From Zeimonas sediminis (GTDB taxonomy: Bacteria; Pseudomonadota; Gammaproteobacteria; Burkholderiales; Burkholderiaceae_E), in assembly GCF_023721795.1 (NCBI RefSeq), contig NZ_JAMQYE010000001.1, forward strand, positions 1,860,001-1,924,000: a stretch of 64,000 nt of DNA, in the 5' to 3' direction. Below, one piece after another: positions 45,996-57,634 of the stretch. Within the stretch, counting starts at the first letter, position 1. Each line of letters starts with the position of its first letter. The notes under the pieces were generated by a model. That model did no database searches. It was not told the DNA's origin and saw only the letters and a list, made by a program, of their open reading frames with translations. The position numbers and the translations under genes are program-made.

Positions 45996-46429
45996 CACTT
46001 GCCCCAGTAGCCGCTGGTATCGGCCGGCGTCTTCGCCCCGGTCTCGTCGACGGTCAGAGACTGCTCGCCGTGCGCCTGCAGCGCGGCCGAGGGCGTGGCC
46101 TGCACGGTGAACTGCGGCGGCACCGCCGTCGAGTCGAAGCCGGGGAAACTGAAGGTGTAGTCGCTGGCGATCTCGGAGGGCACGGCGAATCCGAGCGCCG
46201 ACAGGTCGCTCGTGTAGACGCGCCGGTCCAGCAGGTAGGCCTGCTGCCGGCTCGCGATCTCCATCAGCGCCGCCTGGGCGGTCGCGCGCTTGCCCTTGCG
46301 GATGTAGTCCACGTACGACGGGTAGGCCACGGCAGCGAGGATCGCGACGATCGCCACCGCGATCATCGCCTCGATCAACGTGAAACCGGCATTGCCCGGC
46401 GGTCCGGATGGTCGGCGATAGGGGTTCAT
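45995..46429 (-). CDS. pilE: Type IV pilin-like protein PilE
   Basis: A 144-residue pilin-like protein, taking the ATG at 46429; an ATG at 46444 would add five residues. The cleavage site is GNAG-FTLIEAMIAVAIVAILAAVAYPSYVDYIRKGKRATAQAALMEIASRQQAYLLDRR, with Glu20 as Glu5. This long conserved helix matches the PilE of minor-pilin clusters. The product ends SGYWGK without a C-terminal disulfide loop, so it is probably a minor rather than the major pilin. It is first in the operon, whose promoter should lie in the 94-base gap to glcF. Confidence 0.85.
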   Translation of the reverse strand: MNPYRRPSGPPGNAGFTLIEAMIAVAIVAILAAVAYPSYVDYIRKGKRATAQAALMEIASRQQAYLLDRRVYTSDLSALGFAVPSEIASDYTFSFPGFDSTAVPPQFTVQATPSAALQAHGEQSLTVDETGAKTPADTSGYWGK

Positions 46430-46523
46430 CTCGGGCCCTGTCATGGAATGCCCCGATTGGACCCCGTGCGCGCCGCCGCTGTCCGGGTCGACCGGACGAG
46501 CGGCGGCGCAGGCCCGGTGAACG

Positions 46524-47768
46524 TCAGCCGGGCGCCGCCATCGCCTCGTCCAGCCACTCGATCCAGTGGCGCACCGGGGTGCCGGTCCCGGCCTGCAGGT
46601 GGGCCAGGCAGCCGATGTTGGCCGACAGGATCAGGTCGGGCTGGCCCGCCTGCAGGTTGGCCAGCTTGCGCTCGCGCAGTTGTTTCGACAGCGCCGGCTG
46701 CAGCACCGAGTAGGTGCCGGCCGAGCCGCAGCACAGGTGCGAATCCGCCACCGGCAGCGACTGCACGCCCAGCGAGGCGAGCAGCTTCTCGACCGCGCCG
46801 CGCACCTGCTGGCCGTGCTGCAGCGTGCACGGCGGATGGAAGGCGACCTTCGGGGCGCCGCGGGCGGCGAGCTTCTCGCGCAGGGCCGGCGCCGCATCGG
46901 CGATCACGGCGGGCAGCCACTCGGCGAGGTCGCGGGTCAGCGACACGATGCGCAAGGCCTTCGGACCCCACTCGGGATCGTCGCGCAGCAGGTGGGCGTA
47001 ATCCTTGACCATCGCGCCGCAACCCGACGCGTTGATCACGATCGCCTCGGCACCGGCCTCGACGTGCGGCCACCAGGCCGCGATGTTGCGCCGCGCGTCG
47101 GCCAGCGCGCCGTCGGGGTCGTTCAGGTGCTGCCGGATCGCGCCGCAGCAGCCCGAGCGCGGCTCGACCACGACCTGCACGCCCAGGCGGTCGAGCACGC
47201 GCGCGGTGGCCGCGTCGATCGACGGCATCATCGCCGGCTGCGTGCAGCCGTTCAGGATCAGCACGCGGCGCTCGTGCCGGGCGGTCGGCCAGGCGCCGGC
47301 CGGACGGCGCGCCGGCACCTTGTCGCGCAGCGTGGCCGGCAGCAGCGGCCGCACCGCCTGCCCGACCCGCATCGCCGGGTCGAACAGCCAGCGCCGCGTG
47401 AGCCCCTCGCGCAGCGCGGTGCGGACGATCCGCTCGCCCAGCGGGCGCTTCACCTGGCGCTCGACCAGCTTGCGGCCGACGTCGACCAGGTGGCCGTATT
47501 GCACGCCCGACGGACAGGTGCTCTCGCAGTTGCGGCAGGTCAGGCAGCGATCGAGGTGGCTCATCGTGGCCGCGGTGGCCGGCTTGCCCTCGACCACCTG
47601 CTTGATCAGGTAGATGCGCCCGCGCGGGCCGTCGAGCTCGTCGCCGAGCAGCTGGTAGGTCGGGCAGGTCGCGGTGCAGAAGCCGCAATGCACGCACTTG
47701 CGCAGGATCGCTTCGGCCTCTTCGCCATCGGGCGTTCCCTTCAGCCAGTCAGCGAGATGGGTTTCCAT
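46524..47768 (-). CDS. glcF: Glycolate oxidase iron-sulfur subunit GlcF
   Basis: A 414-residue subunit of glycolate dehydrogenase. Two 4Fe-4S clusters are encoded at CVHCGFCTATCP (Cys25, 28, 31, 35) and CLTCRNCESTCP (Cys75, 78, 81, 85). Two CCG domains follow (SGCCGAIRQHLND and CCGSAGTYSVL), as in heterodisulfide-reductase-like subunits. It passes electrons from the GlcD/GlcE flavins to quinone at the inner membrane. It is last in the glcDEF operon, 21 bases after glcE. Confidence 0.95.
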   Translation of the reverse strand: METHLADWLKGTPDGEEAEAILRKCVHCGFCTATCPTYQLLGDELDGPRGRIYLIKQVVEGKPATAATMSHLDRCLTCRNCESTCPSGVQYGHLVDVGRKLVERQVKRPLGERIVRTALREGLTRRWLFDPAMRVGQAVRPLLPATLRDKVPARRPAGAWPTARHERRVLILNGCTQPAMMPSIDAATARVLDRLGVQVVVEPRSGCCGAIRQHLNDPDGALADARRNIAAWWPHVEAGAEAIVINASGCGAMVKDYAHLLRDDPEWGPKALRIVSLTRDLAEWLPAVIADAAPALREKLAARGAPKVAFHPPCTLQHGQQVRGAVEKLLASLGVQSLPVADSHLCCGSAGTYSVLQPALSKQLRERKLANLQAGQPDLILSANIGCLAHLQAGTGTPVRHWIEWLDEAMAAPG

Positions 47769-47789
47769 GTTCGGCGCGTCCGGTTCGGA

Positions 47790-48929
47790 TCAGAGGTCGG
47801 GGTACATCCGACCGGGGTTGAAGATGCCCTTCGGGTCGAGCTCGGCCTTCAGCCTGCGGTGCAGGGCCATCAGCGCCGGCGACAGCGGCGCGAACACGCC
47901 GGCCGACCGGTCGCCGCCGCGGAACAGCGTCGCGTGGCCGCCCACCCGCGCCGCCGCCTCGCGGACGGCCCTCGGCTCGGCATCGCTGCGCCACCAGCGC
48001 AGCGCGCCACCCCATTCGATCAGCTCCTCGCCCGGCAACGCGAGCGGCGGCGCGACCGAGGGCACCGACACCCGCCACAGCGGCAGCGAGGCCGCGCCGC
48101 CAGCGCCCGGTTCGGCGCCGGCGCTTCCAGCGCCGGGCAGCCCGTCGAAGAAGGGCAGCGTCTGCTCGCGCACCGCCGCCCAGAAGCGGTGAACCTCGCC
48201 GTCGAGCTGCTGGGCGCCGTGCTCGCGCGCGAAGAAGGCCACCGCCGCGTCGACCGCCGCGCGCGCGCCGGCCAGCCGCAGCGCGAGCGTGCCGCCCAGC
48301 CACGCGCTGGCCGAGATCGGCAGCGGCCTGCCGGCCCACTCGTTGAGCAGGCGCAGCGCGGCCGGCCGATCGAGCGGCATGCTCACGGTGGCGGTCGCCG
48401 CCGGCCGCGGCAGCACCTTCAGAGAAACCTCGGCGACCACGCCCAGCATGCCGAGCGAGCCGCACAGCAGCCGGGACACGTCGTAGCCGGCCACGTTCTT
48501 CATGACCTGCCCGCCGAAGTTCAGCGCCCTGCCCTGGGCGTCGAGCATCGCCGCGCCGAGGACGAAATCCCGGACAGCGCCGGCGGACTGGCGCCCCGGG
48601 CCCGACAGGCCGGCCGCGACCATGCCGCCGACCGTGGCGCCTTCACCGAAGGACGGCGGCTCGAAGGGCAGCCACTGCCCCTTTTCGGCCAGCGCCGCCT
48701 CGATCTCGGCCAGCGGCGTGCCGCAGCGGGCGGTGATCACCAGTTCGGTCGGCTCGTAGGCCACGATGCCCCGGTACTCGCGCGTGTCGAGCGAATCGCC
48801 GCGCGGCTCGCAGCCGTAGAAGCCCTTGGTGTCGCCGCCGCGGATCCGCAGCGCCTTGCCCGCCTCGTGCGCGGCAAGGACCTGCTCGCGCAGCCGGGCC
48901 AGCGCCGCCTGCGAGGAAGAATCGCTCAT
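47790..48929 (-). CDS. glcE: Glycolate oxidase FAD-binding subunit GlcE
   Basis: A 379-residue subunit with an N-terminal FAD-binding-4 domain: LRIRGGDTKGFYG, IVAYEPTELVITARCGTPL, FGEGATVGGMVAAGLSGPGRQ and NFGGQVMKNVAGYDVSRLLCGSLGMLGV. The C-terminal part is shorter than in GlcD, as usual, and contains a Gly/Ala-rich insert near residue 270 (GAGSAGAEPGAGGAA). It works with GlcD and GlcF, oxidising glycolate to glyoxylate. It starts four bases after the glcD stop. Confidence 0.95.
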   Translation of the reverse strand: MSDSSSQAALARLREQVLAAHEAGKALRIRGGDTKGFYGCEPRGDSLDTREYRGIVAYEPTELVITARCGTPLAEIEAALAEKGQWLPFEPPSFGEGATVGGMVAAGLSGPGRQSAGAVRDFVLGAAMLDAQGRALNFGGQVMKNVAGYDVSRLLCGSLGMLGVVAEVSLKVLPRPAATATVSMPLDRPAALRLLNEWAGRPLPISASAWLGGTLALRLAGARAAVDAAVAFFAREHGAQQLDGEVHRFWAAVREQTLPFFDGLPGAGSAGAEPGAGGAASLPLWRVSVPSVAPPLALPGEELIEWGGALRWWRSDAEPRAVREAAARVGGHATLFRGGDRSAGVFAPLSPALMALHRRLKAELDPKGIFNPGRMYPDL

Positions 48930-48933
48930 CGTT

Positions 48934-50442
48934 TCAGAACCTCGGCAGGTCGGGGAAGGCGAGCCGCCCCGCGTGGACGTGCATCTTCCCGTACTCGGCG
49001 CAGCGCGCGAGCGTGGGAATGCCCTTGCCCGGGTTCAGCAGCCCCGGCGGATCGAAGGCGCGCTTGACCGCGAAGAACGCCGCGCGCTCCTCGGGCGAGA
49101 ACTGCACGCACATCGAATTGATCTTCTCGATGCCCACGCCGTGCTCGCCGGTGACGGTGCCGCCGTATTCGACGCAGAGCTCGAGGATCTCGGCGCCGAA
49201 GAGCTCGGCCCGGTGCCATTCGTCGGGATCGTTCGCGTCGAACAGGATCAGCGGGTGCATGTTGCCGTCGCCGGCATGGAACACGTTCATGCAGCGCAGC
49301 CGGTACTTGTCCTCCATCGCCGCGATGTCGGCGAGCAGACGGCCGATGTTCTTGCGCGGGATCGTCCCGTCCATGCAGTAGTAGTCGGGCGACACGCGGC
49401 CGGCGGCCGGGAACGCGTTCTTGCGCCCCGACCAGAACAGCAGCCGCTGGGCCTCGGACTCGGAGACCTGGATGCGGGTGGCGCCCGATTCGCGCAGCAC
49501 CGTCTCCATCCGCACGATCTCCTCGGCGACTTCCTCGGGCGTGCCGTCGGACTCGGCCAGCAGGATCGCCTGGGCGTCCAGGTCGTAGCCGGCGTGGACG
49601 AACTCCTCGACCGCGACCGTGGCCTTGCGGTCCATCATCTCCAGCCCCGCAGGGATGATGCCGGCGGCGATGATGCCTGCCACCGCGTCGCCGGCCTTGA
49701 CCACGTCGTCGAACGAGGCCATGACCACGCGCGCCAGCTGCGGCTTGGGCACCAGCTTCAGCGTGGCCTCCATCGTGACCGCCAGCATGCCCTCCGAGCC
49801 GATGACCAGCGACAGCAGGTCCAGCCCGGGCGAGTCGAGCGCCTCGCTGCCGAACTCGACCGGCTCGCCGTCCACCGTGTAGCCGCGCACCCGCAGCACG
49901 TTGTGCACCGTGAGGCCGTACTTCAGGCAGTGCACGCCACCGGAGTTCTCGGCGAGGTTGCCGCCGATCGAGCAGGCGATCTGCGAGGACGGGTCCGGCG
50001 CGTAATAGAGATCGTAGGGCGCCGCCGCCTCGGAAACCGCCAGGTTGCGCACGCCGGGCTGCACCCGCGCGGTGCGGGCCACCGGGTCGATCGCGAGGAT
50101 GCGGTTGAACTTGGCCAGCGAGAGCACGACGCCGGCCGCGTGCGGCATCGAGCCGCCCGACAGGCTGGTGCCGGCGCCTCGGGCGACGATCGGGACCTCG
50201 AGCTCGTGGCAGGCCTTCAGGATGCCGACGACCTGCTCCTCGGTCTCGGGCAGGGCCACGACCATCGGCAGCTGCCGGAAGGCCGACAGCGCGTCGCATT
50301 CGTAGGGGCGGACGTCTTCCTCGCGAAACAGCAGGGCGTGCGGGGGCAGGAGCGCCTTCAGGCGCTCGACGACCTGCTGCTGTCGGCCCGGCGCCGGCGC
50401 AGCGGCCAGGTCCGCGAAGCGGTCCTCGTAGACGGTGCTCAT
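48934..50442 (-). CDS. glcD: Glycolate oxidase subunit GlcD
   Basis: A 502-residue flavoprotein. The ATG at 50442 has GGGAG nine bases upstream. The FAD domain includes VVALPETEEQVVGILKACHELEVPIVARGAGTSLSGGS and QIACSIGGNLAENSGGVHCLKYG. The FAD-oxidase C domain has MNVFHAGDGNMHPLILFD, GEHGVGIEKINSM and a closing FDPPGLLNPGKG. It catalyses glycolate to glyoxylate with GlcE and GlcF. It heads glcDEF and is divergent from the EamA gene by 92 bases; no glcC regulator is adjacent. Confidence 0.95.
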   Translation of the reverse strand: MSTVYEDRFADLAAAPAPGRQQQVVERLKALLPPHALLFREEDVRPYECDALSAFRQLPMVVALPETEEQVVGILKACHELEVPIVARGAGTSLSGGSMPHAAGVVLSLAKFNRILAIDPVARTARVQPGVRNLAVSEAAAPYDLYYAPDPSSQIACSIGGNLAENSGGVHCLKYGLTVHNVLRVRGYTVDGEPVEFGSEALDSPGLDLLSLVIGSEGMLAVTMEATLKLVPKPQLARVVMASFDDVVKAGDAVAGIIAAGIIPAGLEMMDRKATVAVEEFVHAGYDLDAQAILLAESDGTPEEVAEEIVRMETVLRESGATRIQVSESEAQRLLFWSGRKNAFPAAGRVSPDYYCMDGTIPRKNIGRLLADIAAMEDKYRLRCMNVFHAGDGNMHPLILFDANDPDEWHRAELFGAEILELCVEYGGTVTGEHGVGIEKINSMCVQFSPEERAAFFAVKRAFDPPGLLNPGKGIPTLARCAEYGKMHVHAGRLAFPDLPRF

Positions 50443-50534
50443 GTTCGATTTCTCCCGATTCCCGACAGTATCGCCGCAGGCGGCGCCGGGGAAGATACCC
50501 GATCGTCGAAGATCTTTTACACTGGCCGGCCGAT

Positions 50535-51467
50535 ATGCCGCCCGACTCCCCGTCGACCCGCCGCCTGCAAGGCTACGCCCTGCTCTTCTCCGGCATGGCG
50601 CTGGTCGGCACCTACGTGGCGCTGAGCAAGCCGCTGACCGGCGCGTTTCCGGTCTTCCTGCTGGCCTGGCTGCGCTTCGCGATCGCGGCGGCGGCGATGC
50701 TCCCCTGGCTGCGCCGCCGGCCGGGCGAGGCCCCGCTGGACGGCCGGCTGCTCGGCACGATCTTCGTGCAGTCGCTGTTCGGCAACTTCCTGTTCTCGAT
50801 CCTGATGCTGACCGGCGTGTCGATGACCTCGGCCGCCGCGGCCGGCGTGATCCTGGCGATGCTGCCGGCGGCCGTCGCGCTGCTGTCCTGGCTCGTGCTG
50901 CGCGAGCGCCTGGGGCCGCGTACCTGGACGGCGGTCGCACTGGCCGTGGGCGGCGTCGTGGTGCTCACGCTCGGCCGCAGCAGCGGCGGGGGCGCGCATT
51001 CGGTCGTCGGCAACCTGCTCGTGCTGGGCTGCGTGTTCTGCGAGGCAGTCTACGTGATCCTCGGCAAGCGCCTGACCGCCAGCCTGTCCGCCAAGCGGAT
51101 CTCCGCGCTGCTGAACCTCTGGGGGCTCGCGCTGATGACGCCGCTCGGCCTGTGGCAGGCAGCCGGCTTCGACTTCGGCGCGGTGGGCGCCCGGGTCTGG
51201 TCCCTGCTGCTCTTCTACGCGCTGGCCGCCAGCATGTTCTCGACCTGGCTGTGGCTGAGCGGGCTGCGGCACGTGCCGGCCAACCACAGCGGCGTTTTCA
51301 CGATCGCGATGCCGCTGGCCGCGAGCGCGGTCGCCGCGACCTTCCTCGGCGAGAGCCTGGGCCCGGCGCACGCGGTGGCCTTCGCCTGCGCCGCCGGCGG
51401 CATCCTGCTGATCGCCGTTCCGGCTCGGGCCGCCTCGGCGTCGACGCGCAACGGCCCGGACATTTGA
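50535..51467 (+). CDS. EamA/DMT-family transporter
   Basis: A 310-residue inner-membrane protein with ten predicted helices in two EamA repeats (LLFSGMALVGTYVALSKPLTGAFPVFLLAWLRF and VGNLLVLGCVFCEAVYVILGKRLTA). It belongs to the drug/metabolite transporter superfamily; family members often export amino acids or metabolites, but the substrate is unpredictable. TACACT at 50518-50523 is a possible -10 box only 11 bases before the ATG. The -35 hexamer for the following riboswitch promoter overlaps its stop codon. Confidence 0.9.
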   Translation: MPPDSPSTRRLQGYALLFSGMALVGTYVALSKPLTGAFPVFLLAWLRFAIAAAAMLPWLRRRPGEAPLDGRLLGTIFVQSLFGNFLFSILMLTGVSMTSAAAAGVILAMLPAAVALLSWLVLRERLGPRTWTAVALAVGGVVVLTLGRSSGGGAHSVVGNLLVLGCVFCEAVYVILGKRLTASLSAKRISALLNLWGLALMTPLGLWQAAGFDFGAVGARVWSLLLFYALAASMFSTWLWLSGLRHVPANHSGVFTIAMPLAASAVAATFLGESLGPAHAVAFACAAGGILLIAVPARAASASTRNGPDI

Positions 51468-51492
51468 CATCGCCCCGCCCGGTTGGCATCCT
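51464..51492 (+). promoter_or_regulatory. Promoter of the glycine riboswitch-gcvHPT operon
   Basis: A perfect -35 TTGACA (51464-51469) is followed after 17 bases by CATCCT (51487-51492), a weak -10. Transcription would start near 51499, just ahead of the first aptamer stem at 51507. The -35 box overlaps the EamA stop codon, so the two transcription units abut directly. Confidence 0.55.
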
Positions 51493-51506
51493 CCCGCGAG
51501 CCGAAC

Positions 51507-51718
51507 AACCGCTGTGGAAGAGATCGCGCAGGCCCCGCAGGCCCCGCGCGGCGCCGAAGGTGTATCGCCCCGGAAACTCTCAGGCAAAAGGACTTCAGCG
51601 GTTCGGCGCTCTGGAGAGAAGCCGCGCCCCGTGGTGAACGGGTCCCGGCTCGCCGAAGGAAACAGGCGGCGCGCCTCGCGGCGCGCAGCTGAATGTCTCA
51701 GGCAAACGGACAGAGGGG
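51507..51718 (+). promoter_or_regulatory. Tandem glycine riboswitch
   Basis: Two glycine aptamers lie back to back. In the first, P1 pairs 51507-51514 with 51596-51603 and encloses GCCGAAGG and the hallmark AAACTCTCAGGCAAAAGGAC. In the second, CTCTG (51609-51613) pairs with CAGAG (51711-51715) and encloses GCCGAAGG and GTCTCAGGCAAACGGAC. The linker between them is about five bases, as in cooperative tandem glycine switches. About 90 bases separate it from the gcvH start. By family precedent it turns on glycine cleavage genes when glycine binds. It occupies most of the 342-base gap after the EamA gene; the remainder (51719-51809) shows only the gcvH ribosome site. Confidence 0.93.
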
Positions 51719-51809
51719 GCTCCCGGCCGGCTCGTTGCGGCCGCCCTTCGTCTTTTCCGCTTTCGCATCCGCTCGATCCGCCCGAGCACGAACGCCCCAG
51801 GAGCCAGCC

Positions 51810-52196
51810 TTGGACAACCCCACCGACCTGAAATACACCGCCTCGCACGAGTGGCTTCGCCGCGAAGGCGACGGCACCGCCACCGTCGGCATCACCGACC
51901 ACGCCCAGGACGCGCTCGGCGAGCTCGTCTACGTCGAACTGCCCGAGGTCGGCCGCCGGGTCGAGCAGGGCGAGGCCTGCGTCGTGGTCGAGTCGACCAA
52001 GGCGGCCTCCGACGTGTACGCGCCGGTGGCCGGCGAGATCGTCGCGGTCAACGAGGCGCTGTCCGACGCGCCGCAGACGGTCAACGAGGCTCCGTTCGCC
52101 GGCGGCTGGCTGTTCCGGATCAAGCCCGACGACGCGGCGCAGGTGGACGGCCTGCTCGACGCCGCAGCCTACGCCGCCGGTCCCGGCGCGGCCTGA
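51810..52196 (+). CDS. gcvH: Glycine cleavage system H protein
   Basis: A 128-residue lipoyl carrier. The start is the TTG at 51810: an AGGAG six bases upstream and the conserved opening [15 protein letters not shown] fix it. The frame is open back to an ATG at 51693, but that lies inside the second riboswitch aptamer. The lipoylation site is Lys64 in [17 protein letters not shown] shuttles the aminomethyl group between the P, T and L proteins. It is first in the gcvHPT operon, 22 bases before gcvP. Confidence 0.95.
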   Translation: MDNPTDLKYTASHEWLRREGDGTATVGITDHAQDALGELVYVELPEVGRRVEQGEACVVVESTKAASDVYAPVAGEIVAVNEALSDAPQTVNEAPFAGGWLFRIKPDDAAQVDGLLDAAAYAAGPGAA

Positions 52197-52218
52197 CCCC
52201 GGCAGGAGCGATCACACG

Positions 52219-55196
<2,978 letters not shown>

Positions 55197-55200
<4 letters not shown>

Positions 55201-56333
55201 CCGAGACCCGACGCGTCCCGCTCGATGCGATGCACCGCGCCGCCGGCGCGAAGATGGGCCCCTTCGCCGGCTGGGAGATGCCGATCCAGTACCCTGCCGG
55301 GCTGAAGGCCGAGCACCTTCACACCCGCGAGGCGGCGAGCCTGTTCGACGTCTCGCACATGGGGCAGCTGCGGGTCGTGGCCGCCGACGGGCGGGCGTCG
55401 ACGCTGTACGCGCAGCTCGAGGCCGCGCTGCCGGTCGATTTCGAGGGCTGGCAGAGCGGGCAGCAAAAGTACTCGTACCTGCTGAACGACACGGGCGGCA
55501 TCGAGGACGACCTGATGCTGGTGCACCTGACCGACGGCAGCCAGGCCGAGGTCCGGATCGTGGTCAACGCCGGCAATCGCGATGCCGACCTGAAGTGGTT
55601 CCACGACCATTGCCCGAAGCTGCGCTTCGAGTGGATCCCGGCAGCGCTGGTCGCGCTACAGGGCCCGCAGGCCGAGCAGGCGCTCGCGGCGCTGGACCCT
55701 GAGGCCGCGACGCTGCGGTTCATGCAGTCGGCCACGCTGCACCTGCTCGGAGCGGCCTGCTTCACGACGCGCTCGGGCTACACCGGCGAGGACGGCTACG
55801 AAATCTCGATACCGCTCGACAAGGCCGAGGCGGTGGCCGGGCGCCTGCTCGAGATCGACGAGGTCCGCTGGGCCGGGCTCGGCGCGCGCGACACGCTGAG
55901 GCTCGAGGCCGGCCTGCCGCTGCACGGCAACGACATCGGGCCCCAGACTTCGCCGGTCGAGGCCGGGCTCTCGTTCGCGATCCCGAAGTCGCGCCGCGCC
56001 GGCGGCCTCAAGGCGGGCGGATTTCCTGGCGCCGACACGATCCTGCGGCAGTTCGCCGAGGGGCCGCGCCGCCGCCTGGTAGGCCTGGTGTCGCACGACC
56101 CGGTGCCGATCCGGGCGCACGCAGCGATCGTCGACGCTCGCGACCGGCAGGTGGGCGAGGTCAGCAGCGGCACCGTGTCGCCCACCCTCGGGCACCCGGT
56201 GATGCTGGCCTGGATCGAGCGGCAGGCGCTCGAGCACGAGGCCACCGAGCCCCTGCGGGCGGTGGTCCGCGACAAGCGGTTGGCGGTCCAGGTGACCGGC
56301 CTGCCCTTCGTGCCCAAGCGCTACAAGCGCTGA
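55197..56333 (+). CDS. gcvT: Glycine cleavage system aminomethyltransferase, T protein
   Basis: A 378-residue enzyme transferring the one-carbon unit from H protein to tetrahydrofolate. It begins [54 protein letters not shown], whose DVSHM block and later [12 protein letters not shown] are T-protein hallmarks. The order here is H-P-T rather than the more usual T-H-P. It is coupled to gcvP by an ATGA overlap and is followed by a perfect hairpin. Confidence 0.95.
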
Positions 56334-56341
56334 CCGTCTCT

Positions 56342-56368
56342 CCGCGAGCGGCTGCCGGTCGCTCGCGG
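56342..56368 (+). terminator. Hairpin after gcvT
   Basis: CCGCGAGCG (56342-56350) pairs perfectly with CGCTCGCGG (56360-56368) across a nine-base loop, eight bases past the gcvT stop. There is no T run behind it, so termination may depend on other factors. A small 11-base direct repeat follows at 56405-56426; nothing else is evident until the aap promoter. Confidence 0.5.
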
Positions 56369-56438
56369 CTCCCGGCCGCGGCGCGTCGCGCGTCGCGGCG
56401 GCCGCCCCTCGGTGGCCCCTCGGTGGCCCACGTCTTGC

Positions 56439-56468
56439 TTGTCCAATCCACGGATATCTGGCTAGACT
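56439..56468 (+). promoter_or_regulatory. Candidate promoter of the aapJQMP operon
   Basis: TTGTCC (56439-56444), an 18-base spacer and TAGACT (56463-56468) form a moderate sigma-70 promoter. The leader down to the ATG at 56533 can fold, with CGGGACC (56475-56481) pairing with GGTCCCG (56509-56515), ahead of the GGAG ribosome site. Confidence 0.45.
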
Positions 56469-56532
56469 GCGCGCCGGGACCTCCAGACGCCCCGTCAGGA
56501 GGGCGCGCGGTCCCGACCTTGGAGACGACCGA

Positions 56533-57549
56533 ATGACCCGACGCTTTCTCATCGGCCTGGCGACCGCCACGGCCCTGCTCGCCCCCACGCTCGCCTCGGC
56601 GGGCCCTACCATCGATTCGATCAAGCAGCGCGGCGCGCTGCGCTGCGCGGTCAACACCGGCCTGCTCGGCTTCTCGGCGCCCGACAGCACCGGCAAGTGG
56701 ACCGGCATCGACGCGGACTTCTGCCGCGCGGTGGCGGCTGCCATCCTGGGCGACCCCGACAAGGTGCAGTACGTGGGCACCAACGCCCAGAACCGGTTCA
56801 CCGTGCTGCAGTCCGGTGAAGTCGACATGCTGTCGCGCAACACCACCTGGACCTCGTCGCGCGACTCGACGCTGGGCTCGGTGTTCGCCGGCGTGCTCTT
56901 CTACGACGGCCAGGGCTTCATGGTGCCGAAGAAGCTCGGCGTGAAGAGCGCCAAGGAGCTCGACGGCGCGACGATCTGCGTGCAGCCCGGCACCACGACC
57001 GAGCTGAACGTCAGTGACTACTTCCGCTCGCGCAAGATGAACTTCAAGCCGGTGGTGATCGCCGAGCTGAACCAGATCGAGCAGGCCTTCTTCGCCGGCC
57101 GCTGCGACGTCTACACGACCGACATCTCGGGCCTGGCGGCCACCCGCCTGAAGGCGCCCAACAAGGACGACTACGTGATCCTGCCCGAGGCGATCTCGAA
57201 GGAGCCGCTCGGCCCGATGGTCCGCCGCGGCGACTGGGAGTTCTTCACGATCGTCAAGTGGACGCTTTTCGGCCTGCTCGAGGCCGAGGAGATGGGCGTC
57301 ACCAAGGCGAACGTCGACGCGAAGAAGGGCGAAGCCGGCAACAATCCGCCGCTTCAGCGCCTGCTCGGCCTGTCGGGCGACGCCGGCAAGGGCCTGGGCC
57401 TGGACAACGACTGGATGGTCCGGGCGATCAAGGCCGTCGGCAACTACGGCGAGATGTACGAGCGCAACATCGGCCCGCTCGGCATCCCGCGCGGCCTGAA
57501 CGCCCAGTGGACCCAGGGCGGCCTGATGTACGCGCCGCCGATCCGCTGA
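56533..57549 (+). CDS. aapJ: General L-amino acid ABC transporter substrate-binding protein
   Basis: A 338-residue periplasmic protein with a signal peptide (MTRRFLIGLATATALLAPTLASAG). The mature chain shows the AapJ/BztA pattern: IKQRGALRCAVNTGLLGFSAPDSTGKWTGIDADFCRAVAAAILG, GEVDMLSRNTTWTSSRDSTLG and LPEAISKEPLGPMVRRGDWEFF. It binds a broad range of L-amino acids. It is first in aapJQMP, with the permease gene 85 bases downstream. Confidence 0.94.
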   Translation: MTRRFLIGLATATALLAPTLASAGPTIDSIKQRGALRCAVNTGLLGFSAPDSTGKWTGIDADFCRAVAAAILGDPDKVQYVGTNAQNRFTVLQSGEVDMLSRNTTWTSSRDSTLGSVFAGVLFYDGQGFMVPKKLGVKSAKELDGATICVQPGTTTELNVSDYFRSRKMNFKPVVIAELNQIEQAFFAGRCDVYTTDISGLAATRLKAPNKDDYVILPEAISKEPLGPMVRRGDWEFFTIVKWTLFGLLEAEEMGVTKANVDAKKGEAGNNPPLQRLLGLSGDAGKGLGLDNDWMVRAIKAVGNYGEMYERNIGPLGIPRGLNAQWTQGGLMYAPPIR

Positions 57550-57634
57550 TTCCGCGCACTCCCCGGGGAAGGGGCCGGCCGGTCCCTTTCCCTTCCTTCC
57601 AGACCCTCACCGTACCTGGCACAGGAGACCGCCC

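Noticed and set aside
46566-49067. An 833-codon plus-strand open frame opposite glcE and glcF
   Set aside because: Antisense shadow of two conserved genes; no domain or start signal.
56405-56426. Two-copy 11-base direct repeat before the aap promoter
   Set aside because: Only two copies in GC-rich intergenic sequence; probably incidental.
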